A stretch of 64,000 nt of DNA, taken from NCBI RefSeq assembly GCF_021412625.1, contig NZ_JAKCFI010000003.1:558001-622000 (forward strand), written 5' to 3'. The translations under genes and the position numbers were made by a program. The notes under the pieces are model-generated. The model was not told the origin of the DNA. It ran no database searches and saw only the letters and a list, made by a program, of their open reading frames with translations. Origin of the DNA: Myxococcus stipitatus (GTDB taxonomy: Bacteria; Myxococcota; Myxococcia; Myxococcales; Myxococcaceae). This document shows positions 26,354 to 38,463 of this stretch, piece after piece. Within the stretch, counting starts at the first letter, position 1, and each line of letters opens with the position of its first letter.

Positions 26354-27738
26354 GTCGACGTTCCCGCACGCCCGGAAGGCTGCTGCTGCGCATCTACCTG
26401 GTGGGGCTGGCCCAGCTCGTGCTGGTCAGCGTCACCCTGTACCTGGCGCGCTCGTTCGTCGTGGAGAAGCCGCTGCGCCACGGCTTCGCGCGCAACGCCA
26501 TCTACAACGCGCGCGAATGGTACGAGCTGAAGGACGACCCGGTCGCGCTCCAGGCGTCGCTGGACCGCGCCGCGCGCCTGCTCGACGCGCGCGTGACGCT
26601 GCGGGACGTCTCCGGCCGGCTCATCGCCACCAACACCGCCACGCCCGCGCCGCCCCTGAGCGACAGCGAGGTGGCCCACCTGTCCGAGCAGGGCCAGCGC
26701 TTCTCCGGCCCCCCGCCGCACTCGCTGTCGCTGCCCATGCCGGAGAACGGGCCGGTGGAAGCCTATGCCACCATCGTCATGCGTCCGCCCGGGCCGCCGC
26801 CGGAGAACACCTCGCTCGTGGTCATCGCGGTGCTCGTCTGCACCGCCATCACCTCGCTGGCGTTCGCGCGCACCCTGGGCAGCCCGCTCCAGCGGTTGGC
26901 GGAGGTGGCGCGCGAGCTGGGCTCGGGCAAGCTGGACGCGCGCACCGGCATCCGCCGCCGCGACGAGCTGGGCCAGGTGGCCGAGGCGTTCGACGAGATG
27001 GCCGGCCGCATCACCCACCTGCTGCGCTCGCAGAAGGAGCTGCTGGCCAACGTGTCGCACGAGCTGCGCACGCCGCTGGCGCGCATCCGCGTGGCGCTCG
27101 ACGTGGCGGAGGAGGGCGACGCGGCCACCGCCCGGGAGATGCTGGGCGACATCACCGGCGACCTGTCGGAGCTGGAGCGGCTGGTGGAGGACGTGCTCAC
27201 CACCGCGCGGCTGGACCTGGCGACGGAGGGCGCGGGGGCCGCCACGCCGCCCCTGCGCGTGGAGCGGGTGAGCGCGCACAGCCTGGTGGACAAGGCCGCC
27301 GCGCGCTTCCGCACCGCGCGGCCCGGGAGAGCGCTGGAGGTGGACGCGTCCGCGGACCTGCCCGCGCTGGACGTGGACCCGGTGATGGTGCGGCGCGTGC
27401 TGGACAACCTGCTCGACAACGCGGCCAAGTATTCGGAGCCGCGCACGCCGGTGCGCCTTCGCGCGCGCGTCCACCCGCCCTCCGGCCTGGAGTTCGAGGT
27501 GGCGGACGAGGGCATCGGCATCGACAAGGAGGACCTGTCCCGCGTGGGCACGCCGTTCTTCCGCACCGACCGCAGCCGCGCGCGCAATTCGGGCGGGGTG
27601 GGCATGGGCCTGGCGCTCGCCCGGCGCATCGTGGACGCGCACGGAGGCACGCTGGCGCTCGACAGTCAGCCCGGCGTGGGCACGTCGGTGCGCATCGTGC
27701 TGCCCACCGCGCCATCGGAGGTCCACGCCGAGCGCTAG
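26350..27738 (+). CDS. Sensor histidine kinase with two membrane segments and HAMP
   Basis: 462 residues. TM1 near 12-33 (LLLRIYLVGLAQLVLVSVTL), a periplasmic domain of about 120 residues, TM2 near 155-175 (SLVVIAVLVCTAITSLAFAR), HAMP, then HisKA with NVSHELRTPLARIR and HATPase with LLDNLLDNAAKYSE, DEGIGI and GVGMGLALARRI. A GTG start at 26350 overlaps the regulator's TGA (GTGA). It partners the response regulator just upstream. Signal unknown. Confidence 0.93.
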   Translation: MSRRSRTPGRLLLRIYLVGLAQLVLVSVTLYLARSFVVEKPLRHGFARNAIYNAREWYELKDDPVALQASLDRAARLLDARVTLRDVSGRLIATNTATPAPPLSDSEVAHLSEQGQRFSGPPPHSLSLPMPENGPVEAYATIVMRPPGPPPENTSLVVIAVLVCTAITSLAFARTLGSPLQRLAEVARELGSGKLDARTGIRRRDELGQVAEAFDEMAGRITHLLRSQKELLANVSHELRTPLARIRVALDVAEEGDAATAREMLGDITGDLSELERLVEDVLTTARLDLATEGAGAATPPLRVERVSAHSLVDKAAARFRTARPGRALEVDASADLPALDVDPVMVRRVLDNLLDNAAKYSEPRTPVRLRARVHPPSGLEFEVADEGIGIDKEDLSRVGTPFFRTDRSRARNSGGVGMGLALARRIVDAHGGTLALDSQPGVGTSVRIVLPTAPSEVHAER

Positions 27739-27843
27739 CCGCGCCGCGCGCCCGGCGGCCCGCCCGCCGCGCGCGCCCCGGGGGACACGCCTCGTAATCC
27801 CGGCTTCATCCAATGAAATGGTCCGCCGCGTAGACGTTGGGCC

Positions 27844-29166
27844 ATGAAGGTCGTGAGCGAAGCGCGGGGGGAGCTGGCCGTTGCGTCCCCCGAGGTGGCG
27901 GAGGAGGAAGGGCGCAAGCGCCGAATGCCGTGGTGGGGCTGGGCGCTCGCGGCGGTGGTCGTGGCGGGTGGCGCGTGGGTGGTGCGCGCCAGGAGCCAGC
28001 CGGAGGACGCCGCCGCCGCGTTCCAGACGGCGCGGGTGGAGCCCCGGCGAATCACCGCGAAGGTGACGGCCACCGGCACCCTGTCCGCGCTGGTGACGGT
28101 GCAGGTGGGCAGCCAGGTCTCCGGCCGCATCCTGGAGCTGAACGTCGACTTCAACTCGCCCGTGAAGAAGGGGCAGGTCATCGCGCGCATCGACCCGCAG
28201 CTGTTCCAGGCAGCGGTGGAGCGCGCCCGCGCGAACCTGGTGGCCTCGCGCGCCAACGTGACGAAGGCCCGCGTGGAGGCGGAGAACGCGCGCAAGCAGG
28301 CCGAGCGCTCCAAGGCGCTGCTCGACAAGCAGTTCATCGCCCAGGCGGACGTGGACACGGCGGAGGCCACGGCCGAGGCCGCGCGCGCGCAGGTGTCCGC
28401 CGCGGAGGGCCAGCTGGCCCAGGCCCAGGCCGCGCTGTCCGAGGCCGAGGTCAACCTGCGCTACACCACCATCGTCTCGCCCACCGACGGCATCGTGATT
28501 TCGCGCAGCGTGGACGTGGGCCAGACGGTGGCCGCGTCCCTCCAGGCGCCCACGCTGTTCACCATCGCGGAGGACCTGCGGAAGATGCAGGTGAACACCA
28601 GCGTGGCGGAGGCGGACGTGGGCCGGCTCCAGGACGGCATGCGCGCCACCTTCACCGTCGATGCGTGGCCCGGCGAGCGCTTCCACGGCACCATCCGGCA
28701 GATCCGCAACGCCGCCACCACGGTGCAGAACGTCGTCACCTACGACGCCATCATCGACGTGGACAACCCGGACCTGAAGCTCAAGCCGGGCATGACGGCC
28801 AACGTCACCATCGTCACCGCGCAGAAGGACGCCGCGCTCGCCGTGCCCAACGCGGCCCTGCGCTTCAAGCCCGCCCTGCCGGAGGGCGCGCCGCCGTCCG
28901 GAGGCGCTCCGGCGACGAGGTCCGCCCACCCGCCCGAGGACGGTGGCCGCACGGTGTTCGTGCTGCGTCCCGGACACCCGGGGCCCGTGCCCGCGAGCGT
29001 GCGCACCGGGCTGACGGACGGCAGCTTCACGGAGGTGACGGGCGAGGTGGGCGAGGGCGACGCCGTCGTCACCGGTCAGGCCGCGGGCACCGCGACGGCC
29101 GGGGGCGCGAGCGGCGCGCCTCCGGGCGCCGGGGGCCGCATGCCCATGCGGCGCGGGCCGTTCTAG
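27844..29166 (+). CDS. Periplasmic adaptor, MacA/HlyD (RND-MFP) family
   Basis: 440 residues. One membrane helix near 30-50 (WGWALAAVVVAGGAWVV), then barrel-sandwich (GTLSALVTVQVGSQVSGRI, VKKGQVIARIDP), a long alpha-hairpin (about 110-195) and a C-terminal beta-barrel (LKLKPGMTANVTI). It bridges the inner-membrane ABC transporter and an outer-membrane channel. The tail is Gly/Pro-rich. It is followed within about 25 bases by the ATPase and permease, so they form one operon. Confidence 0.92.
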   Translation: MKVVSEARGELAVASPEVAEEEGRKRRMPWWGWALAAVVVAGGAWVVRARSQPEDAAAAFQTARVEPRRITAKVTATGTLSALVTVQVGSQVSGRILELNVDFNSPVKKGQVIARIDPQLFQAAVERARANLVASRANVTKARVEAENARKQAERSKALLDKQFIAQADVDTAEATAEAARAQVSAAEGQLAQAQAALSEAEVNLRYTTIVSPTDGIVISRSVDVGQTVAASLQAPTLFTIAEDLRKMQVNTSVAEADVGRLQDGMRATFTVDAWPGERFHGTIRQIRNAATTVQNVVTYDAIIDVDNPDLKLKPGMTANVTIVTAQKDAALAVPNAALRFKPALPEGAPPSGGAPATRSAHPPEDGGRTVFVLRPGHPGPVPASVRTGLTDGSFTEVTGEVGEGDAVVTGQAAGTATAGGASGAPPGAGGRMPMRRGPF

Positions 29167-29190
29167 GGCGGGGGAGGAAGGCAGGTGGTC

Positions 29191-29943
29191 ATGGACACGG
29201 ACAATGGCGCGCCGCCGCTCGTGGCGTTGCGCGCGGTGAGCAAGGTGTACCGGACGGGCGACGTGGAGGTGCGGGCCCTGCGCGGCGTGGACCTCACGGT
29301 GCGGGCCGGTGAGCTGGTCTCCATCATGGGGACCAGCGGCTCCGGCAAGTCCACGCTGATGAACATCCTGGGCTGCCTGGACAAGCCCTCGCAGGGGCAA
29401 TACCTGCTGGACGGGCGGGACGTGTCGCGGCTGGACCGGGACGCGCTGGCCCGCGTGCGAAACCGCACCCTGGGCTTCGTCTTCCAGAGCTTCAACCTGC
29501 TGGCGCGCACCACCGCGCTGGAGAACGTGGAGCTGCCGCTGCTCTACGCGGGCGTGGCGTCGAGGGAGCGGCGCGAGCGCGCCCGGGACGCGCTCCAGCG
29601 CGTGGGCCTGGGAGCGCGGCTGGAGCACCACCCGAAGCAGCTCTCCGGCGGACAGCAGCAGCGCGTGGCCATCGCCCGCGCGCTGGTGGGGCGGCCCCGG
29701 CTCATCCTCGCGGACGAGCCCACCGGCAACCTGGACTCGCGCACCAGCGTGGAGGTGATGGCGCTGTTCCAGCAGCTCCAGCGCGAAGGGCTCACGCTCA
29801 TCATCGTCACGCACGAGCCGGACATCGCCGCGTACACCGGGCGGGTGGTGGTGGTGCGCGACGGCCGCATCGTCTCCGACAAGCGCCAGACGCCCGTGCC
29901 GGCGGTGCCGCCGCCGGAAGAGGAGCTGGAGGCTCTGTCATGA
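29191..29943 (+). CDS. ABC transporter ATPase, MacB/LolD type
   Basis: 250 residues from ATG 29191. Walker [11 protein letters not shown]-loop FVFQSFNLL, signature [15 protein letters not shown], Walker [14 protein letters not shown], and H-loop VTHEPD. It powers the FtsX-like permease encoded next, with which it shares an ATGA overlap. MacB is usually one fused polypeptide; here the ATPase and permease are separate genes. Substrate (peptide, lipid or lipoprotein) unknown. Confidence 0.93.
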   Translation: MDTDNGAPPLVALRAVSKVYRTGDVEVRALRGVDLTVRAGELVSIMGTSGSGKSTLMNILGCLDKPSQGQYLLDGRDVSRLDRDALARVRNRTLGFVFQSFNLLARTTALENVELPLLYAGVASRERRERARDALQRVGLGARLEHHPKQLSGGQQQRVAIARALVGRPRLILADEPTGNLDSRTSVEVMALFQQLQREGLTLIIVTHEPDIAAYTGRVVVVRDGRIVSDKRQTPVPAVPPPEEELEALS

Positions 29944-31172
29944 ACCTCCTGGAGACGCTCCGCCTGGCGATTCGCGCGCTGCTGCGCAGCAAGACGCGGT
30001 CGGTGCTCACCGCGCTGGGCATCATCATCGGCGTGGGCGCGGTCATCGCCATGGTGGCCATTGGCGACGGGGCGCGCGCCAGCGTGCAGCGCGTCTTCGA
30101 CTCCATGGGCACCAACATGCTCATCGTGCTGCCGGGCTCGTCCAACGCGGGAGGCGCCCGAGGCGGCTTCGGCAGCCAGCCCTCCCTGACGTGGGACGAC
30201 CTGGAGGCCCTCCGCACCCAGCTGCCCTCGGTGCGCGCCGCCGCGCCGGAGCTGCGCTCCAGCGCGCAGCTGTCCTCCGGCGAGCAGAACTGGGCCACCA
30301 GCGTGGTGGGCACCACGCCGGACTTCTTCGACGTGCGCAACTGGCCCATGGCCCTGGGCACACGCTTCTCCGAATCCGACGCGGAGATGGGCGCCAAGGT
30401 GGTCATCCTCGGCCAGACGGTGGTGGACAACCTGTACGGCGAGGGCGTGGACCCGGTGGGCCAGGTGGTGCGCATCAAGTCGACGCCCTTCACCGTGGTC
30501 GCCGTGGCGGCGCGCAAGGGCCAGTCGCCGGTGGGCCAGGACTTCGACAACACGGCCTTCGTCCCCGCGACCAGCTTCCGGCGCAGCGTGCAGTCCCAGA
30601 GCCTGGGCGCGTACATCACCGGCGTCGTCTACGTGCAGGCCGCCTCCGCCGGGCAGACGGCGCGGGCGCAGCAGGAGATCTCCCAGCTCCTGCGCGAACG
30701 GCACAGGCTGGAGGACGGCGAGCCGGACGACTTCGACGTGCGCAACCTGGCGGAGCTGGCCAGCGGTCAGCAGGAGAGCACGCGCACACTGAGCCTGCTG
30801 CTGGCGGCCATCGCGGCGGTGTCGCTGGTGGTGGGCGGCATCGGCATCATGAACATCATGCTGGTGAGCGTCACGGAGCGCACGCGGGAGATTGGCGTGC
30901 GCGTGGCCATCGGCGCGCGGCCTCGCGACATCCTCGCGCAGTTCCTCGTCGAGGCGCTCACGCTGTCCATGCTCGGGGGGCTCCTGGGCGCGGCGCTCGG
31001 CGCGGGCGTGGCGAAGCTGCTCGCGGCGCAGTTCCAGTGGCCCATGCTGGTGCGCCCCGACGTCGTCCTGCTCGCGCTGGGCTTCAGCGCGGCGGTGGGC
31101 GTGGGCTTCGGGCTGTATCCGGCGCGCAAGGCCAGCCGGTTGGACCCCATCGATGCGTTGAGGTACGAGTGA
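29940..31172 (+). CDS. ABC transporter permease, MacB/FtsX type
   Basis: 410 residues. An N-terminal TM ([20 protein letters not shown]), a large periplasmic MacB-PCD domain (about 50-270), then three TM segments ([20 protein letters not shown], the FtsX-type [17 protein letters not shown], and [20 protein letters not shown]). Ends [11 protein letters not shown], the standard MacB tail. It works with the adaptor and ATPase encoded upstream, as a mechanotransmission exporter. A 27-codon reading frame starts on its stop codon (TGATG). Confidence 0.93.
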   Translation: MNLLETLRLAIRALLRSKTRSVLTALGIIIGVGAVIAMVAIGDGARASVQRVFDSMGTNMLIVLPGSSNAGGARGGFGSQPSLTWDDLEALRTQLPSVRAAAPELRSSAQLSSGEQNWATSVVGTTPDFFDVRNWPMALGTRFSESDAEMGAKVVILGQTVVDNLYGEGVDPVGQVVRIKSTPFTVVAVAARKGQSPVGQDFDNTAFVPATSFRRSVQSQSLGAYITGVVYVQAASAGQTARAQQEISQLLRERHRLEDGEPDDFDVRNLAELASGQQESTRTLSLLLAAIAAVSLVVGGIGIMNIMLVSVTERTREIGVRVAIGARPRDILAQFLVEALTLSMLGGLLGAALGAGVAKLLAAQFQWPMLVRPDVVLLALGFSAAVGVGFGLYPARKASRLDPIDALRYE

Positions 31173-31255
31173 TGCGCGTGCTGCCAGGCGTGGTGGTGCC
31201 GGGGTGTCCGGAGGGGTCCATCCGCGAGAACGACCGGTGCGCGCCCCTGCCCTGA
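31172..31255 (+). CDS. Possible 27-residue peptide coupled to the permease gene
   Basis: An ATG overlaps the permease TGA (TGATG), giving a 27-codon frame to a TGA at 31253-31255. The product is short and has two cysteines in the pattern GCPEGSI-x-ENDRCAPLP, a spacing seen at the ends of other exported proteins. There is no signal peptide and no separate ribosome site, so translation would rely on coupling. It may be meaningless. Confidence 0.25.
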   Translation: MRVLPGVVVPGCPEGSIRENDRCAPLP

Positions 31256-31394
31256 GCGCCGTGTGAGTGATTGGCTCGGGCCGGCGCCCCGTCCCCTGGC
31301 CCGCGCCTCCCGGGGCAATGCTTCATTCAACCCAGTGACTCATGGAATCGAATTATAGTCGGTGAGCCGTACCAACCCCGACGAGGAGCGTTCC

Positions 31395-31607
31395 ATGCGA
31401 GGCATCTACAAGGGATTGCTGGGACTGATGGCGGTGCTGGCCCTGGCGGGCTGTGGTGGTTCCCCCGAGGCGACTGCGGACGAGCCGCTGGGCGAGGCGG
31501 AGCAGGGGTTGGCGTGCCGCTACCCGGACGACTGGTGCCCCGGCACGACGGTGTGCGTGAACGGCCTGTGCCGCGACTGCGACAACCAGCCGCAGTTCTG
31601 TCAGTAG
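31395..31607 (+). CDS. Small cysteine-rich lipoprotein
   Basis: 70 residues from ATG 31395 (GAGGAG upstream). Lipobox LALAGCGGS. The mature part has six cysteines (LACRYPDDWCPGTTVCVNGL, CRDCDNQPQFCQ), a compact disulfide-rich peptide. A TATAGT -10-like box lies at 31374-31379. Family unknown. It has a cysteine-rich tail similar in style to the 6448-6717 lipoprotein, but no clear homology. Confidence 0.72.
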   Translation: MRGIYKGLLGLMAVLALAGCGGSPEATADEPLGEAEQGLACRYPDDWCPGTTVCVNGLCRDCDNQPQFCQ

Positions 31608-31634
31608 ACAGAGGGGCCTCCCTCCGCGCGGGCG

Positions 31635-32234
31635 CTACAGGCCCACGTGGAAGGTGGTGAGGGCGCGGCCCTCGTCGTGGTCGACGAGGGTCAGCCTGGC
31701 GGTGGGCGCGCCGCCGTGCTGGAAGGCGTGGGTGAGCAGGCCCCGCGCGAAGTGGGGCGGGTCCGCCAGGCGGCGCGGGTGGTGGGCGAACTCGAGCACT
31801 GGATGCAGCCGCAGCTCCCAGCCACCCTCGTCGCCGTGGGGCCCCACGGCGACGTCGAGGAAGTTGTTGGTGGAGCGCAGCGCGCGCGACAGGCGCAGGA
31901 GCATCTGCTCGGTGCCCACCACCTGGGCGAAGCCCTGGAGCACCGTCCCCATGCGCGCCTGGATGAAGCGCTCGGCGAAGGCGTGGCCCAGGGCGTACTC
32001 CGCCTCGTCGCGCTCCAGGTGGGGCAGGGCGGTGGCCGCCAGCAGGCGGATGGTGGCGGGCCACACCGCGCAGGGGTAGGCGGTGTGCAGGGGGCGGCTG
32101 GCGAAGACGCCCTGCCGCTCCAGGGCCTTGAGGGTGAGGGGCATCAGCGGCGACACCGTCGCCAGCAGGGTCTCCAGTGCGTAGCCGTACACCAGGGGCT
32201 CGCGGCTGGGGGCCCGCATCGTTGCCAGTGTCAT
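31635..32234 (-). CDS. DUF2378 / TIGR02265 family protein
   Basis: 199 residues from ATG 32234 (GGAG 8 bases upstream). The sequence matches the myxobacterial paralogous family: PLVYGYALETLLATVSPLMP, then QGVFASRPLHTAYP, ALGHAFAERFIQ and RSTNNFLDVAVGP. The family is almost confined to Myxococcales and has no known function. Predicted soluble, no signal. Useful mainly as a lineage marker. Confidence 0.85.
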   Translation of the reverse strand: MTLATMRAPSREPLVYGYALETLLATVSPLMPLTLKALERQGVFASRPLHTAYPCAVWPATIRLLAATALPHLERDEAEYALGHAFAERFIQARMGTVLQGFAQVVGTEQMLLRLSRALRSTNNFLDVAVGPHGDEGGWELRLHPVLEFAHHPRRLADPPHFARGLLTHAFQHGGAPTARLTLVDHDEGRALTTFHVGL

Positions 32235-32334
32235 GAGGTCGCTCCTTCGGCGCGGGAGCGCCTTCGCGCTCCAGGAATGAGCGCGAGACTGCCGCCCCAG
32301 GCTGTCCCTGGCGTTGCGCGTGTATGAAGAAGCG

Positions 32335-34011
32335 TTAACCGCCCCGGGCGGGTGTGGTGAAGCGGGCGGCCAGCTCCCGCAGCCGCGAGGCCCTGGCGCG
32401 CAGGTCCTCCACCGAGCGGGCGATCCGCTCCACCCCGGACACCGAGTCCGCGGAAGCCAGCGACAGCGCCTGGATGCGCCCGGCGATGTTCTCCCCGGAG
32501 GCGGACTGGCGCGCGTTCTCCTCCGCCAGCGTCCCCACGCGCTCGCCCATCGTCCGCGTGTCGGCCAGCAGCCGGGCCAGCGCCTCGCCCGCCGTCGAGG
32601 ACAGGGCCATGCCTTCGTGGACCTGCGTCGTCCCCTGCCGCATCAACGTCGCCGCCAGCGTGGAGTCCGCGTCGCTGCGGTCCTGGAGCGCCTGCACCTG
32701 GGCCGCCGCCTCGCGGGTGCGCTCCGCCAGCTTGCGCACCTCGTTCGCGACCACGGAGAAGCCCTTGCCGTGCTGGCCGGCGTGCACCGCCTCGATGGCC
32801 GTGTTCAGCGCCAGCATCTGCGTCTCGTCCGCCACCTGCTGGATGAGCTTGAGCATCTCCCCCGTCACCCGGCCGGACTCCTGCAACCGGGCCACCGTCG
32901 CCGCCGAGCGCTCCACCACCTGGACGATGTCGCCCATCTTCCGCGACGCCTCGTCCACCGCGCGCCCTCCCGCGTCCGCCACGCGGCCCTGCTCCGTCGC
33001 GGCCTCCACCGCGGCGCGCGCCGCCACCGCGCCCTGCGACACGCGCGCGCTCATGTCCTGCACCGCCTCCGCCGCCAGCTGGAGCGCGTCCGCCTGCTCG
33101 CGCGTGCCGCGCGACAGCGTGTCCGCGGAGGCCCGGATGCGCTCGGCGTCCGAGGCCGTGGCGCCCGCCGCCTCCACCAGCGCGTCCACCACGCCCCGCA
33201 GCTCCGTCACCATGGCGTTGAAGGCCTGGGAGAGCTGGCCCACCTCGTCCCCGGAGGACTCCTCCACGCGCACGGACAGGTCCCCGCGCGCCACCCGCCG
33301 CGCCGCCTCCGCCAGCGCGCGCACCGGCCGCACCACCCGCCGCGACACGTACACCCCCGCCAGCGCCGCCAGCACCAGCGCGCCGCCCACCGCGACGAGG
33401 ATGCGCCGGCGCACCGCCGCCACCTCCCGGTCGATGTCCTCCACGTACACGCCCGTGCCCAGCACCCAGCCCCAGGGCCGGAAGAGCTTCACGTAGCTCT
33501 CCTTGGGGATGGGGTCCGGCGAGCCCGGCCGCGTCGCCTCGTACGCCACCGCGCCCTCGCCCCGGGTCCGCGCCAGCGTGACGATGTCCACGAACACCGG
33601 CTTGCCACGCACGTCGCGGTAGCCCGTCATCTCCTGGCCCACCATCTTCGGCAGGTGCGGGTGCATGACCAGCCGCGTGTCCAGGTCGTTGACCCAGAAG
33701 TACTCCACTCGCGCGTAGCGCAGCGACTGGAGCAGCGCGGAGGCCTGCGCCTGCGCCTGCTCGCGGGACAGCGTCCCGTCGCGCTCCCGGGCCTCGTAGG
33801 CCTCGAGGATGCCGTACGCCGTCTCCACCGCCTGGCGCAGCCCGCGGATGCGATCCTCGTGGAGCTGCGCTCGCAGCTGCGGCAGCACCACCGCCACGAT
33901 GGCCACGAGCAGCGGCAGGGCCACCACGCCCATCGCCACGCAGAGCTTCACCAGCAGGTTGCGCTGTCCGGCCGCCATTCGGGCCCACAGCCTAGTCGCG
34001 TTTGACGCCAT
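32335..34011 (-). CDS. Methyl-accepting chemotaxis protein with Cache domain
   Basis: 558 residues from ATG 34011. TM1 ([20 protein letters not shown]), a periplasmic single-Cache-like domain ([31 protein letters not shown]), TM2, HAMP, and a cytoplasmic signalling domain whose tip reads [20 protein letters not shown] then [10 protein letters not shown]. It binds small ligands outside and controls a CheA kinase. It is not next to a che cluster in this window. Confidence 0.92.
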   Translation of the reverse strand: MASNATRLWARMAAGQRNLLVKLCVAMGVVALPLLVAIVAVVLPQLRAQLHEDRIRGLRQAVETAYGILEAYEARERDGTLSREQAQAQASALLQSLRYARVEYFWVNDLDTRLVMHPHLPKMVGQEMTGYRDVRGKPVFVDIVTLARTRGEGAVAYEATRPGSPDPIPKESYVKLFRPWGWVLGTGVYVEDIDREVAAVRRRILVAVGGALVLAALAGVYVSRRVVRPVRALAEAARRVARGDLSVRVEESSGDEVGQLSQAFNAMVTELRGVVDALVEAAGATASDAERIRASADTLSRGTREQADALQLAAEAVQDMSARVSQGAVAARAAVEAATEQGRVADAGGRAVDEASRKMGDIVQVVERSAATVARLQESGRVTGEMLKLIQQVADETQMLALNTAIEAVHAGQHGKGFSVVANEVRKLAERTREAAAQVQALQDRSDADSTLAATLMRQGTTQVHEGMALSSTAGEALARLLADTRTMGERVGTLAEENARQSASGENIAGRIQALSLASADSVSGVERIARSVEDLRARASRLRELAARFTTPARGG

Positions 34012-34475
34012 GCGTAGGCTCGCCTGCCCACTTCCGCCCCAGGCCCCACCCCCGGTCCGCGGCGGGGGGGCCGGGAGCGCACCCCAGGTACGCATCCGGC
34101 CCGTCCAATGCCTTGCGTCACGGCCGGCCGGCCGCTCCGGCCGGTCCCCGCGTATCGTACTGGAGTCGGAGGAGCCAACCCTGGAGGGTGGGCATGGACG
34201 CAGGACTCTTTGCCTCCGTAGGCACGTCGCCGCCCGACGTCATGGGTCGCCCGCTTCCGGGCCGTTTCCCCCCGGGTTTGGGGCGTCGGGGTGACCCGGG
34301 AAGACGGGTCTTCCGTCGAGAAAAACCACCGCGTCAGGGCACCCTCCGAACCCCGAAAGTCTCCCTCTGGGACCATGACCCTATGGGTGAACAAATGGAG
34401 ACTGACCCGACAAGTTCTGTCTGTCTGCCTCTATACGTCCTATGCCGTGGGCCAAACGTTTCGGGTCGGTAAGGC
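34012..34475. other. Intergenic, one dyad, no gene recognised
   Basis: About 460 bases between the chemoreceptor and an XRE regulator, divergently oriented. Frames stay open but lack ribosome sites and domains. A 16-base near-perfect dyad, GGAAGACGGGTCTTCC (34299-34314), could be an operator for the XRE regulator. The stretch 34370-34470 is the least GC-rich part and is a likely promoter for the gene at 34476. Confidence 0.5.
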
Positions 34476-34841
34476 ATGGACAAGAAACTGGCAACCACCA
34501 TCGGAGCGGGGGCGAGAGCCGCGCGCAGCCGGCTGGAGCTCACGCAGGCGGACGTGGCCGAACGCATCGACGTGGCCACCGAAGTGTATGGGCGACTGGA
34601 GCGTGGCGGCATGCTTCCCAGCGTGCAGACGCTGCTGAAGCTGTGTCACGAGCTCCATGTCTCCGCGGACGAACTCCTGGGGCTCTCCGCGCAGGGGACG
34701 GCGCCGGCGCGCACCAGCGACACGCCCGTCCCGCCCGCGGAGCGGCCGGAGGTCCGGCGGCTGCTGCGCACCGTGCGCCAACTGGAGGGCTCGCACGTGA
34801 AGTTGTTGGGGCTGGTGGCCAACGCCCTGGGCCGCCGCTGA
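34476..34841 (+). CDS. XRE family transcriptional regulator (Cro/CI-type HTH)
   Basis: 121 residues. HTH over residues about 8-62: GARAARSRLELTQADVAERI, then ATEVYGRLERGGMLPSVQTL and LKLCHELHVSADELLGLS. A short Pro-rich linker and a helical C-terminus (PEVRRLLRTVRQLEG) follow. DNA-binding regulator of unknown target, monocistronic. It lies convergent with the hybrid kinase operon ending at 34893. Confidence 0.88.
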   Translation: MDKKLATTIGAGARAARSRLELTQADVAERIDVATEVYGRLERGGMLPSVQTLLKLCHELHVSADELLGLSAQGTAPARTSDTPVPPAERPEVRRLLRTVRQLEGSHVKLLGLVANALGRR

Positions 34842-34892
34842 CGCGCGCCGCCCATGCCCCGGGCGCCGGCCCGCGCCCAGAGTGCTATTGCC

Positions 34893-36411
<1,519 letters not shown>

Positions 36412-36419
<8 letters not shown>

Positions 36420-38463
36420 GGCGCGCCTCCTGCGGCGGATAGGCTCCCAGGCCCGCCTTGGCCAGGGCGTCGCGGATGCGGCTGATGGCCACCTCGCGAC
36501 TGAGCGTGTGCTTGGAGAGGATGGCGGCCGTCTCGTTGGCCAGCCGCGCCCGCTCGTCGTCCGCCAGCTCGTGCGACGTGTGGAGGATGACCGGGATGTC
36601 GCGCGTGCGCGGGTCCCCCTTGAGCGCGTCCAGCACGTCGAACGCGGTGATGTCTGGCAGCACGAAGTCCAGGAAGATGAGCTGCGGCAGCTGCTCGCGC
36701 GCCAGCGCCAGGCCCTCCTCGCCGCCGGCCGCCTCCAGGAGCGCGTAGGGCAGGTCCTTGAGCAGCTGCTTGAGCAGGTAGCGGTGCACGTCGTCGTCGT
36801 CGATGATGAGGATGCGCTCCACCGGCCCTCCGCGCGCCAGCTCCTGGAGCTTCCTGAGCAGCCGCGCCTCGTCCACCGGCTTCAGCCAGAACTCGTCCGC
36901 CCCGAGCGCGCGCGCCTTCTGCTCGCGGTCGGTCACCGTGACGACGAGGATGGGGATGTCCCGGGTGGCCTCCCCGTTCTTCATCTCCGCGAGGAAGCCC
37001 CAGCTCGTCTCGCCCTCCAGCATGACGTCCAGCACCATGGCCGCCGGCCGCACGCGCTGGAGCACCCGGCGCGCCTCGTCCGTGCTGCGCACCGGCAGCA
37101 CCTGGAAGCCCGAACGCGCCAGGTACTTCTCGTAGAGGAACAGCGTCTGCCGGTCGTCCTCCAGCACCAGCACCGGCGACCGCCCCGGCTCCAGCCGCTG
37201 GCTGCGCGCCGTCATGCCCGCCATCTCCGACACCTCCGGGTGGACGCGGGGGACGGTGACGGTGAAGGTGGAGCCCTGGCCCGGCGCGCTGCGCAGCGTC
37301 AGCGTGCCCCCGAGCAGCTCCGTCAGGCGGCGCGCCAGCGGCAGCCCCAGGCCCGTGCCCTTCACCTTGCGCTGCAGGGGGCCGTCGACCTGGGTGAACT
37401 CCTCGAACACGCGCTCCTGGTCCCCCGGCGCGATGCCGATGCCCGTGTCCTCCACGGTGAACACCACCGTGTCGCGCGGGCCGGGCGCGACGCCCACCGT
37501 CACGCTGCCGGACTCGGTGAACTTCATCCCGTTGGAGACCAGGTTGCGCAGCACCTGGCTCAGCCGCGTCTCGTCCGTCTCCAGCTCCAGCGGCGCCGCG
37601 GGCTCGACGATGCGCAGCTCCACCCGCCGGTCGGGCGGCATCAAGGGGCGCATCATCCCGCGCAGCGCGCTGAGCAGGTCGTGCGCCACGAAGCGGCTGT
37701 GGCGCAGCGTGGCCTTGCCCGACTCCACCTTGGACAGGTCCAACAGGTCGTTGACCAGCTCGAAGAGCGACTCCGCGGAGTTGCGGATGAACTGGACCTG
37801 CTTCTCCTGCTCCGGCTGCAGCGGCCCGTTGATGGGGTTGAGCAGCACCTTCGACAGGCCCAGAATCGAGTGCAGCGGGGTGCGGAACTCGTGGCTGACG
37901 TTGGCCACCACGCGGCTCTTGATTTCGGCGGCGCGGTGCAGCCCCTCCGCCTTCTCGTCCAGGGCGGCGTGCAGGCTGCGCATGCCGCGGTTGGACTCCT
38001 CCAGCTCGTGGTTGAGCCGGGTCAGCTCGTCCGCGCGGCGCTTGAGCTCGCGGCGCTGGCCCTCCGCTTCACGGTGCAGCGTGGCCAGCTCGCTGAGCGT
38101 GCTCGACACCTGCGTGAGCGCGGCGCCGTAGTCCTCCGGCACCAGGCTGCCCACCAGCAGCACGCGCGGGTCGCCGTCCCCCGGTCTGGCGTTGAAGGCG
38201 AAGGTGGTGGGGACCTCGTCGCGGCACAGGATGAGCTCCCAGCCGCGCACCCGCTCGTCGCGCGCCTGCACCAGGAGCCGGTCCACCTTCTCCTCCGTGC
38301 CCAACGCGGCCAGCGCGCGCAGCGGGTGCCCCACCTTCTCTCCGAACAGGGCGCGGGCCCTGTCGTCCATCCAGGTGAGGACGCCGTCCGCGTCGCACGC
38401 GAGCGCCACCTCGCGGCTCAGGTCGTCGAACGGGCGCGGCCCGCCGAGCGAAGGCGTGCTCAT
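36412..38463 (-). CDS. Hybrid histidine kinase: PAS-like, coiled coil, HisKA, HATPase, two receivers
   Basis: 683 residues from ATG 38463, which overlaps the stop of the upstream gene (ATGA). Order: PAS-like (about 20-110, EVALACDADGVLTWMDDRA), coiled coil (115-170), HisKA (NVSHEFRTPLHSILGLS), HATPase (QVLRNLVSNGMKF, GTGLGLPLARRL), REC1 (VLVLEDDRQ, MVLDVMLEG) and REC2 (ILIIDDDDV, LIFLDFVLPDI). Soluble. The PAS-like domain could sense a small ligand or interact with a B12 sensor; this is inference. Part of a four-gene operon with no DNA-binding output. Confidence 0.9.

Noticed and set aside
26323..29814. A 1163-residue open frame on the minus strand
   Set aside because: It lies opposite the two-component and MacAB-like genes, has no domain or start signal, and its composition is Arg/His/Gln-rich as expected for antisense of GC-rich coding DNA.
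25625..31172. Novel export system
   Set aside because: A two-component system followed by adaptor, ATPase and permease is a common MacAB-type arrangement.
34299..34314. Intrinsic terminator GGAAGACGGGTCTTCC
   Set aside because: The loop would have only two bases, so a hairpin is unlikely; kept only as a possible protein-binding dyad.
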